Of a DNA stretch of 64,000 nt, positions 36,486-48,887 are shown one piece after another (position 1 is the first letter of the stretch; each line of letters begins with the position of its first letter). The notes beneath the pieces were generated by a model that searched no databases, was not told the origin of the DNA, and saw only the letters and a program-made list of their open reading frames with translations. The DNA comes from Chenopodium formosanum. Its lineage: Eukaryota; Streptophyta; Magnoliopsida; Caryophyllales; Amaranthaceae. Both the position numbers and the translations under genes were made by a program. The DNA is taken from assembly GCA_024500155.1 (NCBI GenBank), contig CM044857.1, positions 40,814,001 through 40,878,000 of the forward strand, read 5' to 3'.

Positions 36486-39400
36486 CTACATTGTTCTTAA
36501 AAGCTCAAGAAAACTATGGACATTAGCCTTGACAGTTTTGAGGGTAGATTCCCGTTCTGCCTGCGTCTGTTGAGCAGTAACCATAATTTTAGCCTGCTTT
36601 TGAAGAGATGGAATAGTAACTGACCAACTCAAGGAAAAATCAGCAAATTTATGCTGCTCCAGGGCTAGCTCTTGTTGTTTACTGGCTCTCAGTTGCTTCA
36701 GGTTCAGAAGTTTTGACTCCAGCACTTCAATCTCCTTGTCATATTCGTTACACTCTGCTTGAATTTGGTCTATTCGCTCTTGACTATTCTGAATACGATC
36801 TCGAAGCTCTTTGGCAGCACTGCTCAAGGTACGAAGGGTGTCGGTATTGCAGGTCTGTCTAGCTCCATCTCTATAAATATCTTGCAGCTGATCTTGAAGG
36901 GATAAGAAAATGTTTCGAAAATGAGCCAAATTAGGCTGAAATTGTGGAGGGGATACAGCAGCAAGTTTATTTATCTGATCTGCGAGGTCAGCATATGCTG
37001 TGAGGTTCTCCATGTTACTTTGCAATACATTGAGAATCTTCTCTGCATTTTCTTTCTCAACATCAAATGCTGATGGAATAGGAGCAGGGCGAAGGGTATC
37101 CTCAATGAGACACACAAGTGAATTAACCTCAGCAAGTGCCTTTTCCGGGGTGTAAGAGAGCCCTAAGAAAAGAGAGCATTGTCAGGGTTGAGGAAAACTA
37201 AATGCTACCCCAGGTCTGAATTATGAATATAAACCATAAACCATCAGGAAGTAGGGGTACAATTCTCAAAAACCAGTAAAAAAAATATAAATGAAAACAT
37301 CCATTAAACAGTATACTCTTCTTATATGAACCATTCTCAACATATGGGTTACATGGGGCATTTGGTTCAAAATTAAAAGCATGAAAAAAGTGATTCATCA
37401 TTCATGTAGAAATTGACACAATGACATAATATTGGAGGCAGACTATGTTTACTAATTCAGGGAGTTTGTTCCCAAATTTCTTAATAAGAGTTGGTTTGAA
37501 AACTTGACCCCTACTGGAGTTTGAAATTCAGTAAGTTTTCCTATAAGAAAATTCTGAGAATAGATTACTTATTAAATGATACCTTGTGGGCTAAAAGGTT
37601 GCTCCATCTCCAAGAATGCGGAAGAACCATCAACAACAATAGCTTGAGAATTGTCTGAAGTGGTGGCACCTCTCGTCCCAGAGCCTTCCGCAGGCTCCAC
37701 TTCTATTGATGGGCGATCTTCTGCTTGAGGAGAGATACTATTAAGGTTGGCTTCCTGGGATTCCAAAGCCACCTTATCTAAAATAGGCAAGTGTGAAGAC
37801 AATGAGAGAAGGGCATAGAAACATAATCCCAATAAAATTTAAAAAAATAATAAATAAATAGATAAATAACAAATTTGTTCTTATTTTTAGAATGAAGAAT
37901 AAATTTACTAAACTAATGCTAAATATAAATTCCCTAGTAAGTTCTTTTACCATTACAGAAGATAAGAACTGCATCCTTTTGGAAATTTCGCAACTTTGAC
38001 TAGTAAGTCTAGACACAGGAAGTATAATAAAAGAACAAAGAAGGGATAACAGATGGTACTTAGGTCCATTGAAAGAACAGATGATGTCTCCTTGAGATTA
38101 GCAGAACCCATTCCACGAACCATCTCATGAGGTGGCTCAAGTGAGTCCTCAGGCTCAGAACTCGCAGTTTCAAATCCTATTTCTTCAGCAATTATTTTTG
38201 TTAAGCATTCTGGAATACCTTGGGTAGCATGGGAAGTATCCTGCTCTATAGCAGAGGTGGTTGCTTCCTCTTTCACTTCCTTCTCAAGAACCTTGAGAAC
38301 TTTCAAGGAAACGTTATAAATATCAGGGCCAACGGTTTGTGAGATATTATTCGGCTTCACGTTAATTTCTTTTGGATTATTTGAACAGGCCAGCACAATA
38401 CTTGAACTCCTTGAAACTACTGGTTGATAATTGTCTGCACCAAAGAGAAAATTGTGAAAATTAAGCTTGAAATTACAAATTCAAAGAAAACTTGAGATGA
38501 AGCTAAGGCATACATTTTCTTTTTTTTCTTATAGTCCTGAGGGAACGCTGGAAAGATGGAGTAGATTCAGTAGAATGCCTCCTCCTAAAAATCCTGAGGG
38601 GGGTATTATCATCACATTCTTTAGACTCTTCCACAACAGCCTTCTTTGAATGCCGGGAAGTAGAAGCGGCCATGATCCTTTCACTCTTTCTTTTCAGTTC
38701 CCTCTTAGCAGTAGATGTTTGAGCATTTTTTTCTATCTAAAAGAAAGTACATAGATGTCAGCATTAATATCCAATTATTCATAATAAAGGAAAAGGACAT
38801 ACAGAGGAGGTAGAAGAGATCCTACAGTACCTGGCTCGATGATTTTGTCTGAGGAGGATCAACAGGGAATCGAGCTCGACTTTGTTTATCTAATATTATT
38901 AAAAACTCATGAATTAAAGAGAATCAGAAAAATAGACATTTGAGTATTTGACAGCAATAAGGGTAAGCTGGGTAAGAGTGAATTACTTTGCCTTGGATTC
39001 ATAGCTTGGCCAGTTAATGGCGAAGAAACCATTAGTGGGCCTTGGATGTTCCGAATAAGAGTGGCAAAAGCCTCAAGCCATGAAGGCTGACACCTCTTGA
39101 GAAAATCAATCCACCAGAGCTCATAACCTGGGTCTATCTCAGCCCGTCTAAACCAAGGGATGGTATGAAGAGTCTTTACCTCATAGGTAGGGAAAGACTT
39201 CAGCCATTTCTCAGTGAAGGCAAACTTGTTGTCCGCTGGTTTCAAGGCCATGTCCAAGAGATTGGGTCTGGTTCCCCAAGGACGATTTAAGGTCTTATAG
39301 TAGGGGATGCCCAGACCTTGAGTCATTCCAAATTGACGAGCCACAAGATTGGGATTATAGACTTCAATACCAATAACTTGTGGTTCGAGGCAGATGAGGT

Positions 39401-40769
39401 CTCGAGGTAACAAAATTGATGACCAATGCGATTCATCCTCTTCACGGATCATCATGCAAGATATCTCTAAGAGCCAAATTGGGGTTGCTGCCTTCATGCA
39501 TTGCCCTAATGTATCCTCCCTAGATTTTACCTCTAATGAAATATCCATTTCGTCCTCACCAGAAAAAGGATGCCAATCAGATTGATTTGCCTGCCTGGGG
39601 AACAAAAGTCCCCGTAAGACTTCTTCAAATGCTAGATGTACCACTGGAGAATTGGTATGAATAGCCAACTCCCCATAGCAGCAACATTCTTTGACAGGAA
39701 GAACTGCAGGCTTGTCAAAGTCCGCTTTCAGTTCTTCGTCATCTTTATGTTCAACAAGACAAGGGAAGTAAAAAAGTCCCCACATAGATATGACCCATAT
39801 AGGGCCACCAGCAGTAGAAAGCTTCTCATGGGTTCGAAGTCGATAAAGACATCGATACACTTGTCCCAGGAACAGAGGGGCAAGACACAAGGATTTAATT
39901 CCCTTTTGATCGTGTCCTGAAGCCTCAATATTTGCCGCAAGCTTCAAGAAAGTTTTATTGACATTGCAAGAAGGAAACATCATCAATTTACATAAAGCAA
40001 GGTTGATAAACAATACCTCTTCTTTCCTAGAGATATCAGCTTCAAGATTTTTATTCTTATCAGGGTTATAAAAATCCACAATGGAGCTATATGACATGTT
40101 TGTTTTGTTCTTCCATGGCGTAATCTTCTCCATGTCAAGAGCTCCATCTATTAGAACTTGAGTGGGGAGGTCTATACCAGCAGGAGACAACCCAGTAAGA
40201 AAAGCTATGTCCTCAAGTGTGATAGTTTTAAAACCTTGACCAGTGACAAACACATTGAGGCAGGGATTCCAACAACATAGTAATCCCAGAGTCAAAGCAC
40301 CATAAAATGGCAAAGCAGGATATGTAGAGAGCCTTAAAAACTCATAAATACGCATCTTCCTCCACTTATTGTGCTTGCTAGAAAGTCGATTGAACCATTG
40401 TCGAGTGTCAATGGTAGAAGTCCAACCATTGACTGGCTTGCCTGAGCTTTTCACCCAATCACACTTTAGCTTCTCTGGCTCATTCAAAAAGGGCGGCTTG
40501 GTAAATTCAGTCGGAAAGCACTCCTTAAGTGATTTGAGCACTTTATCAACCTTTTCAGGTTTGAAACAAGGGCCGAGCCTTACATAATTCCCATCATGAC
40601 CCTTGAATTTTCCATGTTTAAGCTTCTTTGTCCTGATGGTCTGCTGCAAAGAATCCTCGACAGATTGCTTGCAATCATGAAGAACCATACAAAGCTTAGC
40701 AGCCTCAGAGTCCCCGTGTTCAACAGGCTTTGGACTCCACATTTTATTAGACTTCTCGGTATCCGACAT
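36486..40769 (-). CDS. Plant mobile domain (PMD, aminotransferase-like) protein with C-terminal coiled coil
   Basis: Six exons on the - strand: 40769-38987, 38889-38831, 38736-38514, 38434-38060, 37777-37583 and 37162-36486. All are GT-AG with phases that agree, giving 1,103 codons plus stop. The first exon carries a plant mobile domain from about residue 135 to 500: WRKMRIYEFLRL, then NVFVTGQGFKTITLEDIAFL and TGLSPAGIDLP. PMD is found in host proteins such as MAIN/MAIL1 and in plant transposons. A basic, NLS-like region follows at about 620-695 (KRELKRKSER, RKKRK), then an acidic Ser/Glu-rich linker. The last exon includes a coiled coil at about 989-1049 (RIQNSQERIDQIQAECNEYD onward). Nuclear action is an inference. 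The frames are intact over six exons with no transposon ends alongside, so a resident gene is likelier than a mobile element. A 5' UTR intron precedes it. Confidence 0.85.
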
Positions 40770-42840
40770 TACCTATTTTCCTGAAAGATTACGGTGAACG
40801 GCCCAGCTTAGAATGTTAGCACAGCAACAGCATGTCCACACTGCAGCAAAAGATAGCCATGGTCAACAAAATGTTTTCAGAATGAGAAACTCACCACATA
40901 AAGAGTAGCATTCACCAGCATTAATAACAAAAAAGATACCAGAACTCACACACAATATGCTTAAGGAACAGCACACGAAACAGCATCATTGTCTCAATTC
41001 AGTAACCATCCTCAGGTTTTCTTTTGCTTTAGTTGTACAAGCAAGAAAGGTGCATAATTTATTAATATGACACATTGAGACAAAATTATTATGACAATTC
41101 TCCTCATAAATCTCAATGCATCCTAACTAAATTTTAAAGCGTATGGAATTCAATTGATTGAAAAATAGGCAGCAACGACTCCCTCCAGCTTCTCCCAGGA
41201 AATCAAAATAGAGTAAACATAATATACTTTTTAAGGTGAAACCAATATGCATATTTTAAATAAATACAATCCAGCAAGTGAATCATCTTCAAGAGAAAAG
41301 AAACCATCATTGTCAGACATTAATTGGGAAAGCTTCTTGTTTATAAAAATCAAAACTTCTATCCACATCATACATAATTTTTTACATAAATCATGTTCCA
41401 TGGGCTCAAAGCAACTAATGTACATCATTTATTGAGCATAATAACGCCCAGTAAAGAGAAAAAAGCCTTCCTTCTCATCAAGCAATTCTCACACTATGTT
41501 TGGAAACCCTTTTGATATAAAAACTAGTTGATGCACCAGGTTATTAAATGTAATAAGAGATTAAAGATTTTTTAAATAAACAAAAGTGTTGGATATAGTT
41601 GATCTGCATATTGGGAGGACTTGCATGAAAGCTATATTACTCAGATTCCAGTACGCATGGTGTTCGACTCGGCTATTTTCCAAATTTTGAACTAAAATGA
41701 AGTGTCTAAGTGTCCTGCTTACATTTGAGTGTCGAAGGTCCGACACGGGTAGTTAAGGTGAAATGAAGAGTCCGAGTAACCGAAAGGACTCAATTTTTGA
41801 AATGAAGAGTCCGATAATAAAAATCATCTAACTAATTCATGTAAAGAGCACTAATGCAATAGTCAAGAATGAGGTTCATACATGACACATTGACATCCAT
41901 CCAAAAATGGAAAAACAATCAATTTCAATGATATCTATCTTGGTTTCAAGTTCAATTCACATCAATTTCAACTCGAACTACAAATTACCTCAATGTCACA
42001 CGTTAAAAACCATCTAATTATCTAAAATTCTAAAATCACCATACATAATTAAACAAAAATGAAACAAATGCAGCCTTGTAATGGGAAAATTGGACATACA
42101 AATATACAATCAAAAATTCAGAATACTGAATTTAGTATGGCCATGTGCCACTGTCGCCGTAGCCTTCAGATACCTCCTATGCTCGTAATTGCCGCCTCAA
42201 CCATCGCCGTGTTGGTGCTGCCAACTAGGGTTCAGGGAGACTGGAGCAAAGACACTGATCTGAGTGTGTTAATTAACTTAAATTAAATTAAATTGGAACG
42301 GGCATAAAAGGAAAAAATGACGATCCATTTATTTGGGACAAAAGGAATAAATAATCTAGATATCATCCATCAAAATAACAACAACAAGGAAATCACAACT
42401 TCTCAAAATATAAAATTAAGCATGCAAAAAAGAACCCAAATCAAAATGCATAAATTTTTTTAAATAGAATTCCAACAAAAACATAAATTCTATAAACATT
42501 CACACATAATTCAGGGTTACCTAAACCTTAACTAAAAGCTTCAGTGACAAATTACAGTGACAAAATTTACTGAAATTGGAAAATCCCAAAAATAAAATGA
42601 ATAGAAATTAACAAAGTAAATGGTATGCAAAAATTGAAAATAAAAAATAAAATTGTGTGTTTAAGAGCAAAAAGATGGTACCTTTAGCTAGAAGAGGGCA
42701 GATACTAAGTGAAGAGGGGCAAGAGACAACTCCAGAACAGCGGCGTTGTTGAACTTGATAGAACCAACGAGCCAATTTCTGTGGGGTTTAGGCAAGGAGA
42801 TGCGACATTTCACCCCTCTCTTTGGGAGAAAATTGATTTT
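40770..42840 (-). other. 5' leader and leader intron of the PMD gene
   Basis: An acceptor (CTTTCAG, exon resuming at 40780) lies 11 bases before the ATG. A matching donor CTAAAG|GTACCATC lies at 42681, with a leader exon from about 42840 to 42682. The implied intron is about 1.9 kb. An ORF at 42059-42286 on the opposite strand has no support. GTGTCGAAGGTCCGACAC-type hairpin debris near 41735 is a dispersed repeat. Confidence 0.55.
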
Positions 42841-43819
42841 ATTACCGTCTCGTTCTTTTGAACTGAAATAATCTAAATCGATCTGTCGTAATTGGACACA
42901 AAAATAATACTTTCGTACTTGATAATGTAAATAATAGAGTTTGTATTAAATAAAATTTGACCGGTCCAAATGAAACTTAATTAAACTAAATAGAAACGTT
43001 GAGGAGCAAGTCTAAAATCAACGGCTCTAATTTGCTCTCTTGAAATGACACGTGTTACTCAAAAGAATTGGGTCTCATCTGTTTTCTTGAAATAAAACTT
43101 GTATGGCCTAATGTTACTCATAATAGTTAGGTCTCATTTGCTATGTTGAAATGACATGTGTTTGTTCTGATCTTACTCAAAATAGGCATTTCTCACTTAG
43201 GGGTGCTAATCGAGTTGTGCAACTCGCGAGCAACTCAAACTCGACTTGGTCAAAGGTCGGTCAAAACTTGACTTGAGTTGGCTCAACTCGAATTCGACTC
43301 GACTCGAGAAATTAACGAGCATGTTTTTTCACTTGCATAATTTTGTGCATATGGCTATAGCCTATGACATTCACAAACATTTTTGAGGCTCGGAGAAAAG
43401 GTTAAACAAAGAACCTCTAAAAAACCTATTTTTTTATTTCAAAGATGTAGGATCCCTAAAAAAGTGTCCTGAACGGCTGTTTTTCCTGAATAGCCAACTT
43501 TGGCTGTGAGAGGTAAATTGGGATAGAGTTAAAGAGTACCATTATAGGAAGTTGAGCATGTAAAACACTAAAAAGGGTCAAGGATAGTAATAAGTGTACT
43601 AAAAATAGAAGTTTTAGTCACATTATCTTATCTGAATATTTATGGTTTTCTGACTAAAATTATTGATAAGCTTTATTTTACATGAGTCGAATAAAACTAG
43701 TTGAGGACACTTTTATGATCGACAGAACTAATATTACGCTTTACACTAATTTTTTAGGGTGCATTGCGATTTTATAGGTACATTCTATGATAGTTTAATG
43801 ACTTGGGCATGTTTTAGTA
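42841..43819. other. Region upstream of the PMD gene
   Basis: It holds the promoter side of the PMD gene, the three-fold repeat at 43031-43200, and a TTAGGGGTGCTAATCGAG phrase at 43197 that looks like one end of an hAT-type element with no partner found. No gene seen. Confidence 0.45.
43031..43200. repeat. Imperfect three-fold tandem repeat upstream of the PMD gene
   Basis: Three units of about 55-60 bp share TTGAAATGACANGTGT, TTACTCA and GGTCTCAT. The first includes the G-box ACACGTGT at 43050-43057; in the others it is degraded. It lies about 200-360 bp upstream of the presumed leader exon. Confidence 0.7.
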
Positions 43820-43834
43820 AAAAAAAAAAAAAAA

Positions 43835-43878
<44 letters not shown>
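43820..43878. repeat. A-run followed by (TAA)n microsatellite
   Basis: About 18 A followed by about 13 TAA units. It could be the tail of a retroposed sequence, but no body is recognised. Confidence 0.9.
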
Positions 43879-43880
<2 letters not shown>

Positions 43881-43983
43881 TATCAATTTGCAAAACACAA
43901 ATTATTTGCTTTCACTTCACATATAACACAATTGTTTGAGTAATAGAGGTTTCTGCAATGAGCAAATGGGATTACTTTGACGA

Positions 43984-44116
43984 GTGCCAGCCACATATAA
44001 AAAATCGTCATAGACAAAATGGGGTTATTTTTAAGAATAAATGAGGTTACTCATACAATAAATAAAAAATTACTCTTATAAACCAATATGGCCACATTAT
44101 GTGGTTGGTCGCACAC
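43984..44116. mobile_element. Small relative of the 21.8-kb element
   Basis: GTGCCAGCCACATATAAAAA at the left and CCACATTATGTGGTTGGTCGCAC at the right form imperfect inverted repeats of the same type as the ends at 21828 and 22561. Between them, GGGGTTAT, GAGGTTACTCAT and ATTACTC echo the AGTAACC minisatellite of that element. Confidence 0.4.
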
Positions 44117-44819
44117 AAAACTTGTTATTTAGTAAAAAAAATGCAAATAAATTAACTTTAAGAGAAATAAAGAGTGGTCAAGTTCATCATAGAATTAATA
44201 TATAAATTCAAAGAAAAAAATATCTTGATTTTGTTAAGATCATATTAGAGAATAGTCGGGTGAATATAACCTACATTAAGAACAATATTGTCACAACAAG
44301 GTCGATAATTATTACTCCCTTTATGTTGCATAATAATTAATAATTTATACACTTTGACATTTATCATGAATATCATGTTTGCTAATTGCTAATTTGCTAT
44401 TATATACTCTGTAAAATATTACGTAAAATGTCACTTTTTTTTGAGGACTACGTAAAATGTCACTTTAATAAGTAACATGTTTTAGATTTATCTTAATGAA
44501 TATTAATCTATTATTGAAATGTTACATTTTTATAGTATTTAATAATACATATTTAAAATTTCGACAGTCAAAATTATTATACAAGTGAAATATTGTCAAT
44601 TTTTATGAAACGGGGAAGTATAAATTGCCAACAAGTGTGGCCTTTAGGCCATATAAGGAGGTAGCCTATCAACATAACTACACATAATTACAGGCCCAGA
44701 ACAGAAAAAAAAAGTCCACCTAATTATGCCCATCACACGAAACAGCCCAACAATGTAGTAACAGTTGCTTCGACCGTAAAATAAAGGGGCATAAAGCCAT
44801 AAACTATAACACACACTAA
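44117..44819. other. Non-coding interval
   Basis: AT-rich. A duplicated TACGTAAAATGTCACTTT phrase occurs at about 44413 and 44448. No gene seen. Confidence 0.4.
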
Positions 44820-45141
44820 GTCTCCGTTCACTTCACCTTATTTTTGCTAAATTGGAATTATTTTTACTGAAATAAAATAATATTTGCTAAATTTAAATTA
44901 TTTTTACTGAACTTGAATTAATTTTACTGAAATGAAATTATTTTTGATGAACTAAAATTATTTTTATTGATTTTCTATTATAATTCTTCTTTAAGAAAAC
45001 TGAATTTTACTGAACTGAACTTATTTTTACTGAGCTAAAATTATTTTTATCAACCTAAAATTAATTTTACTGAACTGAACTTATTTTTACTGAACTGAAA
45101 TTATTTTTATTTAATATTTTTAAGGTGAAATGAACAGAGTA
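44820..45141. mobile_element. PIF/Harbinger-like MITE with internal minisatellite, 322 bp
   Basis: The left end GTCTCCGTTCACTTCACCTTA and inverted right end TACTCTGTTCATTTCACCTTA are flanked by TAA (44817-44819 and 45142-45144). The interior consists of about 14 degenerate copies of a 17-19 bp unit, AATTATTTTTACTGAACT. Confidence 0.75.
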
Positions 45142-45144
45142 TAA

Positions 45145-45751
45145 GAGTCTTGACACACATGCATGTATTATTGATGTTCGTAAGTTATGTTTGATGTAGA
45201 GGTGACAAACAAGTCATTTTGAAAAAATTTCTCTAGAGTTGGAGTTATTTTGATTTTTATTTTCATTCAAGCTAGAGTACAATGATCATTAATCAGATCA
45301 TTTTTGATGTCGAATTTATTTAGTAGGAAATAATGGCAAAATTGAAGAGAAGCCTCGTGAAATCTAAAGTTGAACTCTCTCCATTAAGTTTTAAGTCAAG
45401 CATTCTATGACTATTATTGATACTACTTTGCAGGATTAATGTTTTTTTTTTTTGACAAGTTGTAGGATTAATGTTGCTTGTGCTATCTTGCGTTACGTTT
45501 TTTTTTTTAAGGTGGATACTAATTTACTTATGAGGAATGTGCATCACCAAGCTTTGTATAATTTAGTAAGATTTGCTTCGATTTACACTCTCTTTTTTTT
45601 AGTTGCTTGAGACACATGCAATGTTCGATATACTCTCTCATAATATCAACTTTATATAATTTTTGTAGATTATAATTTAATATATTAATGATTAAAATAA
45701 TACATTGACTAACATAACATCAAAAATAGTAAAAAGAAAATGAAGAAGTAT
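45145..45751. other. Non-coding interval
   Basis: No gene. The phrase TTGAGACACATGCAATGTTCGAT at 45605-45630 recurs at about 49227-49252, marking a dispersed repeat family. Confidence 0.4.
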
Positions 45752-45760
45752 TAATAAAAA

Positions 45761-46242
45761 CGGGTTTTTCACCATGCCCTGATTTTTTTTTGTTTATTTA
45801 CCATATACCCATGAAATTTTAAAAAAATTATCATATACTCTCGAATTTTCACAAAAATACTAATAATTGTTAACTTTGTTAATTATGACCTGAAACCACC
45901 ATAAATACATTTTCCTACCTCCGAAATCACCCACGTTTCTTTTTTCCACCCCCAAACCACCCCAGTTTTTTTTTCTTATCCTTAAAATCGATCATACGAA
46001 TATAATTTTGGAGATTTGGAGTGGTTTTAGGGATTGGACAAAGGAGATGACTGGTTTTGGGGTTGGAGGAAAAGATCTAAAGTGGTGTCGAAGTATAATT
46101 AATCAAATTCCACCCATCTTGTTGTTATTAGGGGTATATGATGAATTTTTTTAATAACTCGGGGGTAAATGACGAATTTGAAAATTTTCATGAGTATTTG
46201 GTGAATAAACAAAAAACTCATAAATATACAGTGAAAAAACCG
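45761..46242. mobile_element. Mutator-type MITE, 482 bp
   Basis: It starts CGGGTTTTTCACC and ends GTGAAAAAACCG, within inverted repeats about 90 bp long built on TGTTTATTYACCAWATAC. A perfect 9-bp duplication taataaaaa flanks it (45752-45760 and 46243-46251), the length expected of Mutator-like elements. Confidence 0.85.
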
Positions 46243-46251
46243 TAATAAAAA

Positions 46252-48275
46252 ATTCGGAGCAAGATTTATTGGAAACCATATGTAAAAAGTTTGGATAAAA
46301 TATTTATAATCGAAAGTAGGACCCACACGGTTATGTAAAAATGGTGTTATGCATGGGCACAGCATTAGTGAGACAGTTAAAATGGAAGTGGTGGTCAAAG
46401 AAAAAAAGCCGTTAATATGATCCATTTGGATTTCGGACGTACTCAGTCGTAGTACGTAGTAACAATATCATATTATTATTTATTATTGGACCTACCCCCT
46501 CCCTCATATCATGTCTCATCTATGTCCTACCATTGGCATTTGCTATCTTTTTACGCGTTTCGGTGCTATGTCCTTTCTCAATTTGCATCTTACTTAGATT
46601 CTTAACCAATGCAAATTATTCAAATATGTTTGTAGCATATTGTAACAATATTTCACTTGTTTGTGGGTGTGTCACATATTCAAGACTATTGGAGTATGTT
46701 TGCTTCGTATTTTGCTCGTAAATTATATGTATATATATGAGAAAATAATTAAGCAAAAAATGGTTGAATGTATTATTTGTAAGTTAAGACTATCAGTCTC
46801 ATTACGTAATTACTAGTTGAAGAAAATTAATTGATCATTATCTTTTAGTTTTTGAATTTACAAAGTTAACTTGTAAATCCAGTAGCTTTAAATTTAAACA
46901 AATCTGATTTAAACAATTTTGATGTCGCATAAGCAAGTGATATAAACAAATTTGATTTAATTTCTTATAGATATCTTTTAAAATTTTAGAGATATGTTGT
47001 CATTACTCATTAGTACAATGGTGCAAACATCAAGCGGTTTAAGACATTAATTAATTTATTTATTTATTTATTTTTTTAATTATTACTAGCTGCTCAAAAA
47101 AAAAAAAAAAGAAGTTGGGGCCCACTCACTCCTATGGCCCTATTGAAATTGCAATATATATATTTTTTTTTATTTTTTTTATTTTTGTTTATCCAACTAT
47201 ATTAATTAATTGATTAATCAAGATTGTGAATAGTTATAGCTTCATTATTACATGTTCTTGAATCCCATTACAAATATTACATTGTTTCTCTCAAAAAATT
47301 AAATATTTGATACTTTTTCCCATCATTTCAAGCATATAGAAACCTTGACTTTTATATGTTTAACCAAAGTCAAAACTAAACAATAACTTGTCTACAATGT
47401 AGTGCTATCAAATATAGGTGCAGGTATAATTTTGCACTTTAAAGCTTTTTTTTTTTTTTTTTTGAATATTTTAAAATTTTAGCTATTTATAATCTATCAA
47501 TTTATTAAAAACTATTCTTAACAAAGAAATCTATGTGCCATTAAGTTTATACATTAAAGTTTTAACAACCAAACCATTTATTAGTTGATGTTATCATCTT
47601 AATGTGAATTAAAACATTCAGGAGATATATTAGCTCGAGGCATTACTCGGGCCTAAAATCAATTTTTCTTGAATACAGCTTCGTTTATCCCAATTTAGCG
47701 TATCTCTCATTCTTATCAAAGTACATAGTTTTAAGTGGAGTCTTGGGGTGTAGTTATCGACTATTATACTAATTAACATGTTGCTAAGATGAGAAATAGT
47801 GAACATTATTTTTTACTTAATAAAAGATAGAATGATACCCTAATTTTATTTTAGTGCTGGGAATAAAGAAGTATTAATTAGAATATTGTGAGTCCTTGCC
47901 AAAGACAAACAAATTGAGACAAACGATAAAAGAAAATGGTACACTAAATTGGGATATAGGGAGTATGAAATTAACCTTTTGGATGATTTGGTCCTCTGAA
48001 ATGGTATTAGAGTCAACATATCAATAAGTTCATGGGCTCAAATTGTCGATGTCACCAGACTTACACCTCTCACATTCCTTACTTTTGAATAAACAAGCCT
48101 ACACTGATCTATATTTAATATGAAGTGATTTTTAATTCCCTAATAAACTCCGTTCATTTGCACAATATATTACTCCATTATCATTCAATCTATAAAAACA
48201 TTAAAATTCAATGGAAAGACATGAGCCCACCATGTGTCATTATGACTAGGCAGATGGTGTGATGTCATGTCATTT
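46252..48275. other. Non-coding interval
   Basis: AT-rich. Poly-A at 47097-47110, poly-T at 47445-47463. A hairpin-like GCTCGAGGCATTACTCGGGCC at about 47632 resembles a Helitron end that has lost its CTAG. GGGATATAGGGAGTATG at about 47950 resembles a Stowaway end. No supportable gene; short frames at 46099-46425 and 46533-46721 show no motif. Confidence 0.4.
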
Positions 48276-48391
48276 CTTGAGTAATTCTTATAACCCCCAA
48301 TTTAAGAGGATGTTTAAGGTGATTTATCACCACCATTATTCTCTTGATAAGTAACTCTCATAACCCCCCGTTAAGAGGATGTTTAAGGTGA
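48276..48391. repeat. Two-copy tandem duplication, period about 67 bp
   Basis: CTTGAGTAATTCTTATAACC and CTTGATAAGTAACTCTCATAACC start the two copies (48276 and 48343). Both end TTAAGAGGATGTTTAAGGTGA. Confidence 0.8.
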
Positions 48392-48857
48392 CCTTGATGC
48401 TTGGGATTCTTCTGATATATTCTTGTATGTATGTTTCCCTATAAACAGAAGAAGCCTTTTTTTTCTTTTCCTGATTTTTACACTTGAAAAATACATCAAG
48501 CACAATACTCTAAACACATTCTCTATTGGCCATAAGTTACTTGACTCAAACCTTCCACCCAAGAGTGTCTTTATGTGGAAGTGGTGTGTTAATCTTAGGG
48601 TTCGTGCCGGCAAATACAATTGAGCATCTTGGTTGCCCCAGAAAATTTATTTTCAAGTCAGTGATTTGCATTACAACATACCGACATTGTTCCATTATTT
48701 GTTAGATTTATTTTTTTTGATCTTACACATAAATAGGTTTATACTGTTTGTACTAGACTACTTCTTTATTTACAAGAAATGTAACTAATTTAATTTATAT
48801 TTGTATTTTATCACATAATTTTTATTATAAAACCTCATTAATAATATAAATATAATG
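48392..48857. other. Non-coding interval, possible retroelement scrap
   Basis: A + strand frame at 48423-48623 ends with PPKSVFMWKWCVNLRVRAGK, faintly like the zinc-binding tail of non-LTR retrotransposon polyproteins. The match is weak and nothing else in the region supports it. Confidence 0.25.
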
Positions 48858-48887
48858 ACACGGGGAATTGCCAGGGCCAAAAACTAG
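48858..48887 (+). mobile_element. Helitron 3' terminus
   Basis: An imperfect hairpin ACGGGGAATTGCCAGGGCC is followed by AAAAACTAG and then T. The body to the left is AT-rich and the 5' end is not located. Confidence 0.55.

Noticed and set aside
39394..40784. Plus-strand open frames opposite the PMD exon
   Set aside because: They lie antisense to a long conserved coding exon and show no domain.
42059..42286. 75-codon frame beginning MKQMQPCNGK
   Set aside because: It lies antisense in the probable leader intron of the PMD gene and has no recognisable motif.
48423..48623. Non-LTR retrotransposon zinc-binding tail
   Set aside because: Only a faint resemblance over 20 residues, with no reverse transcriptase or poly-A tail nearby.
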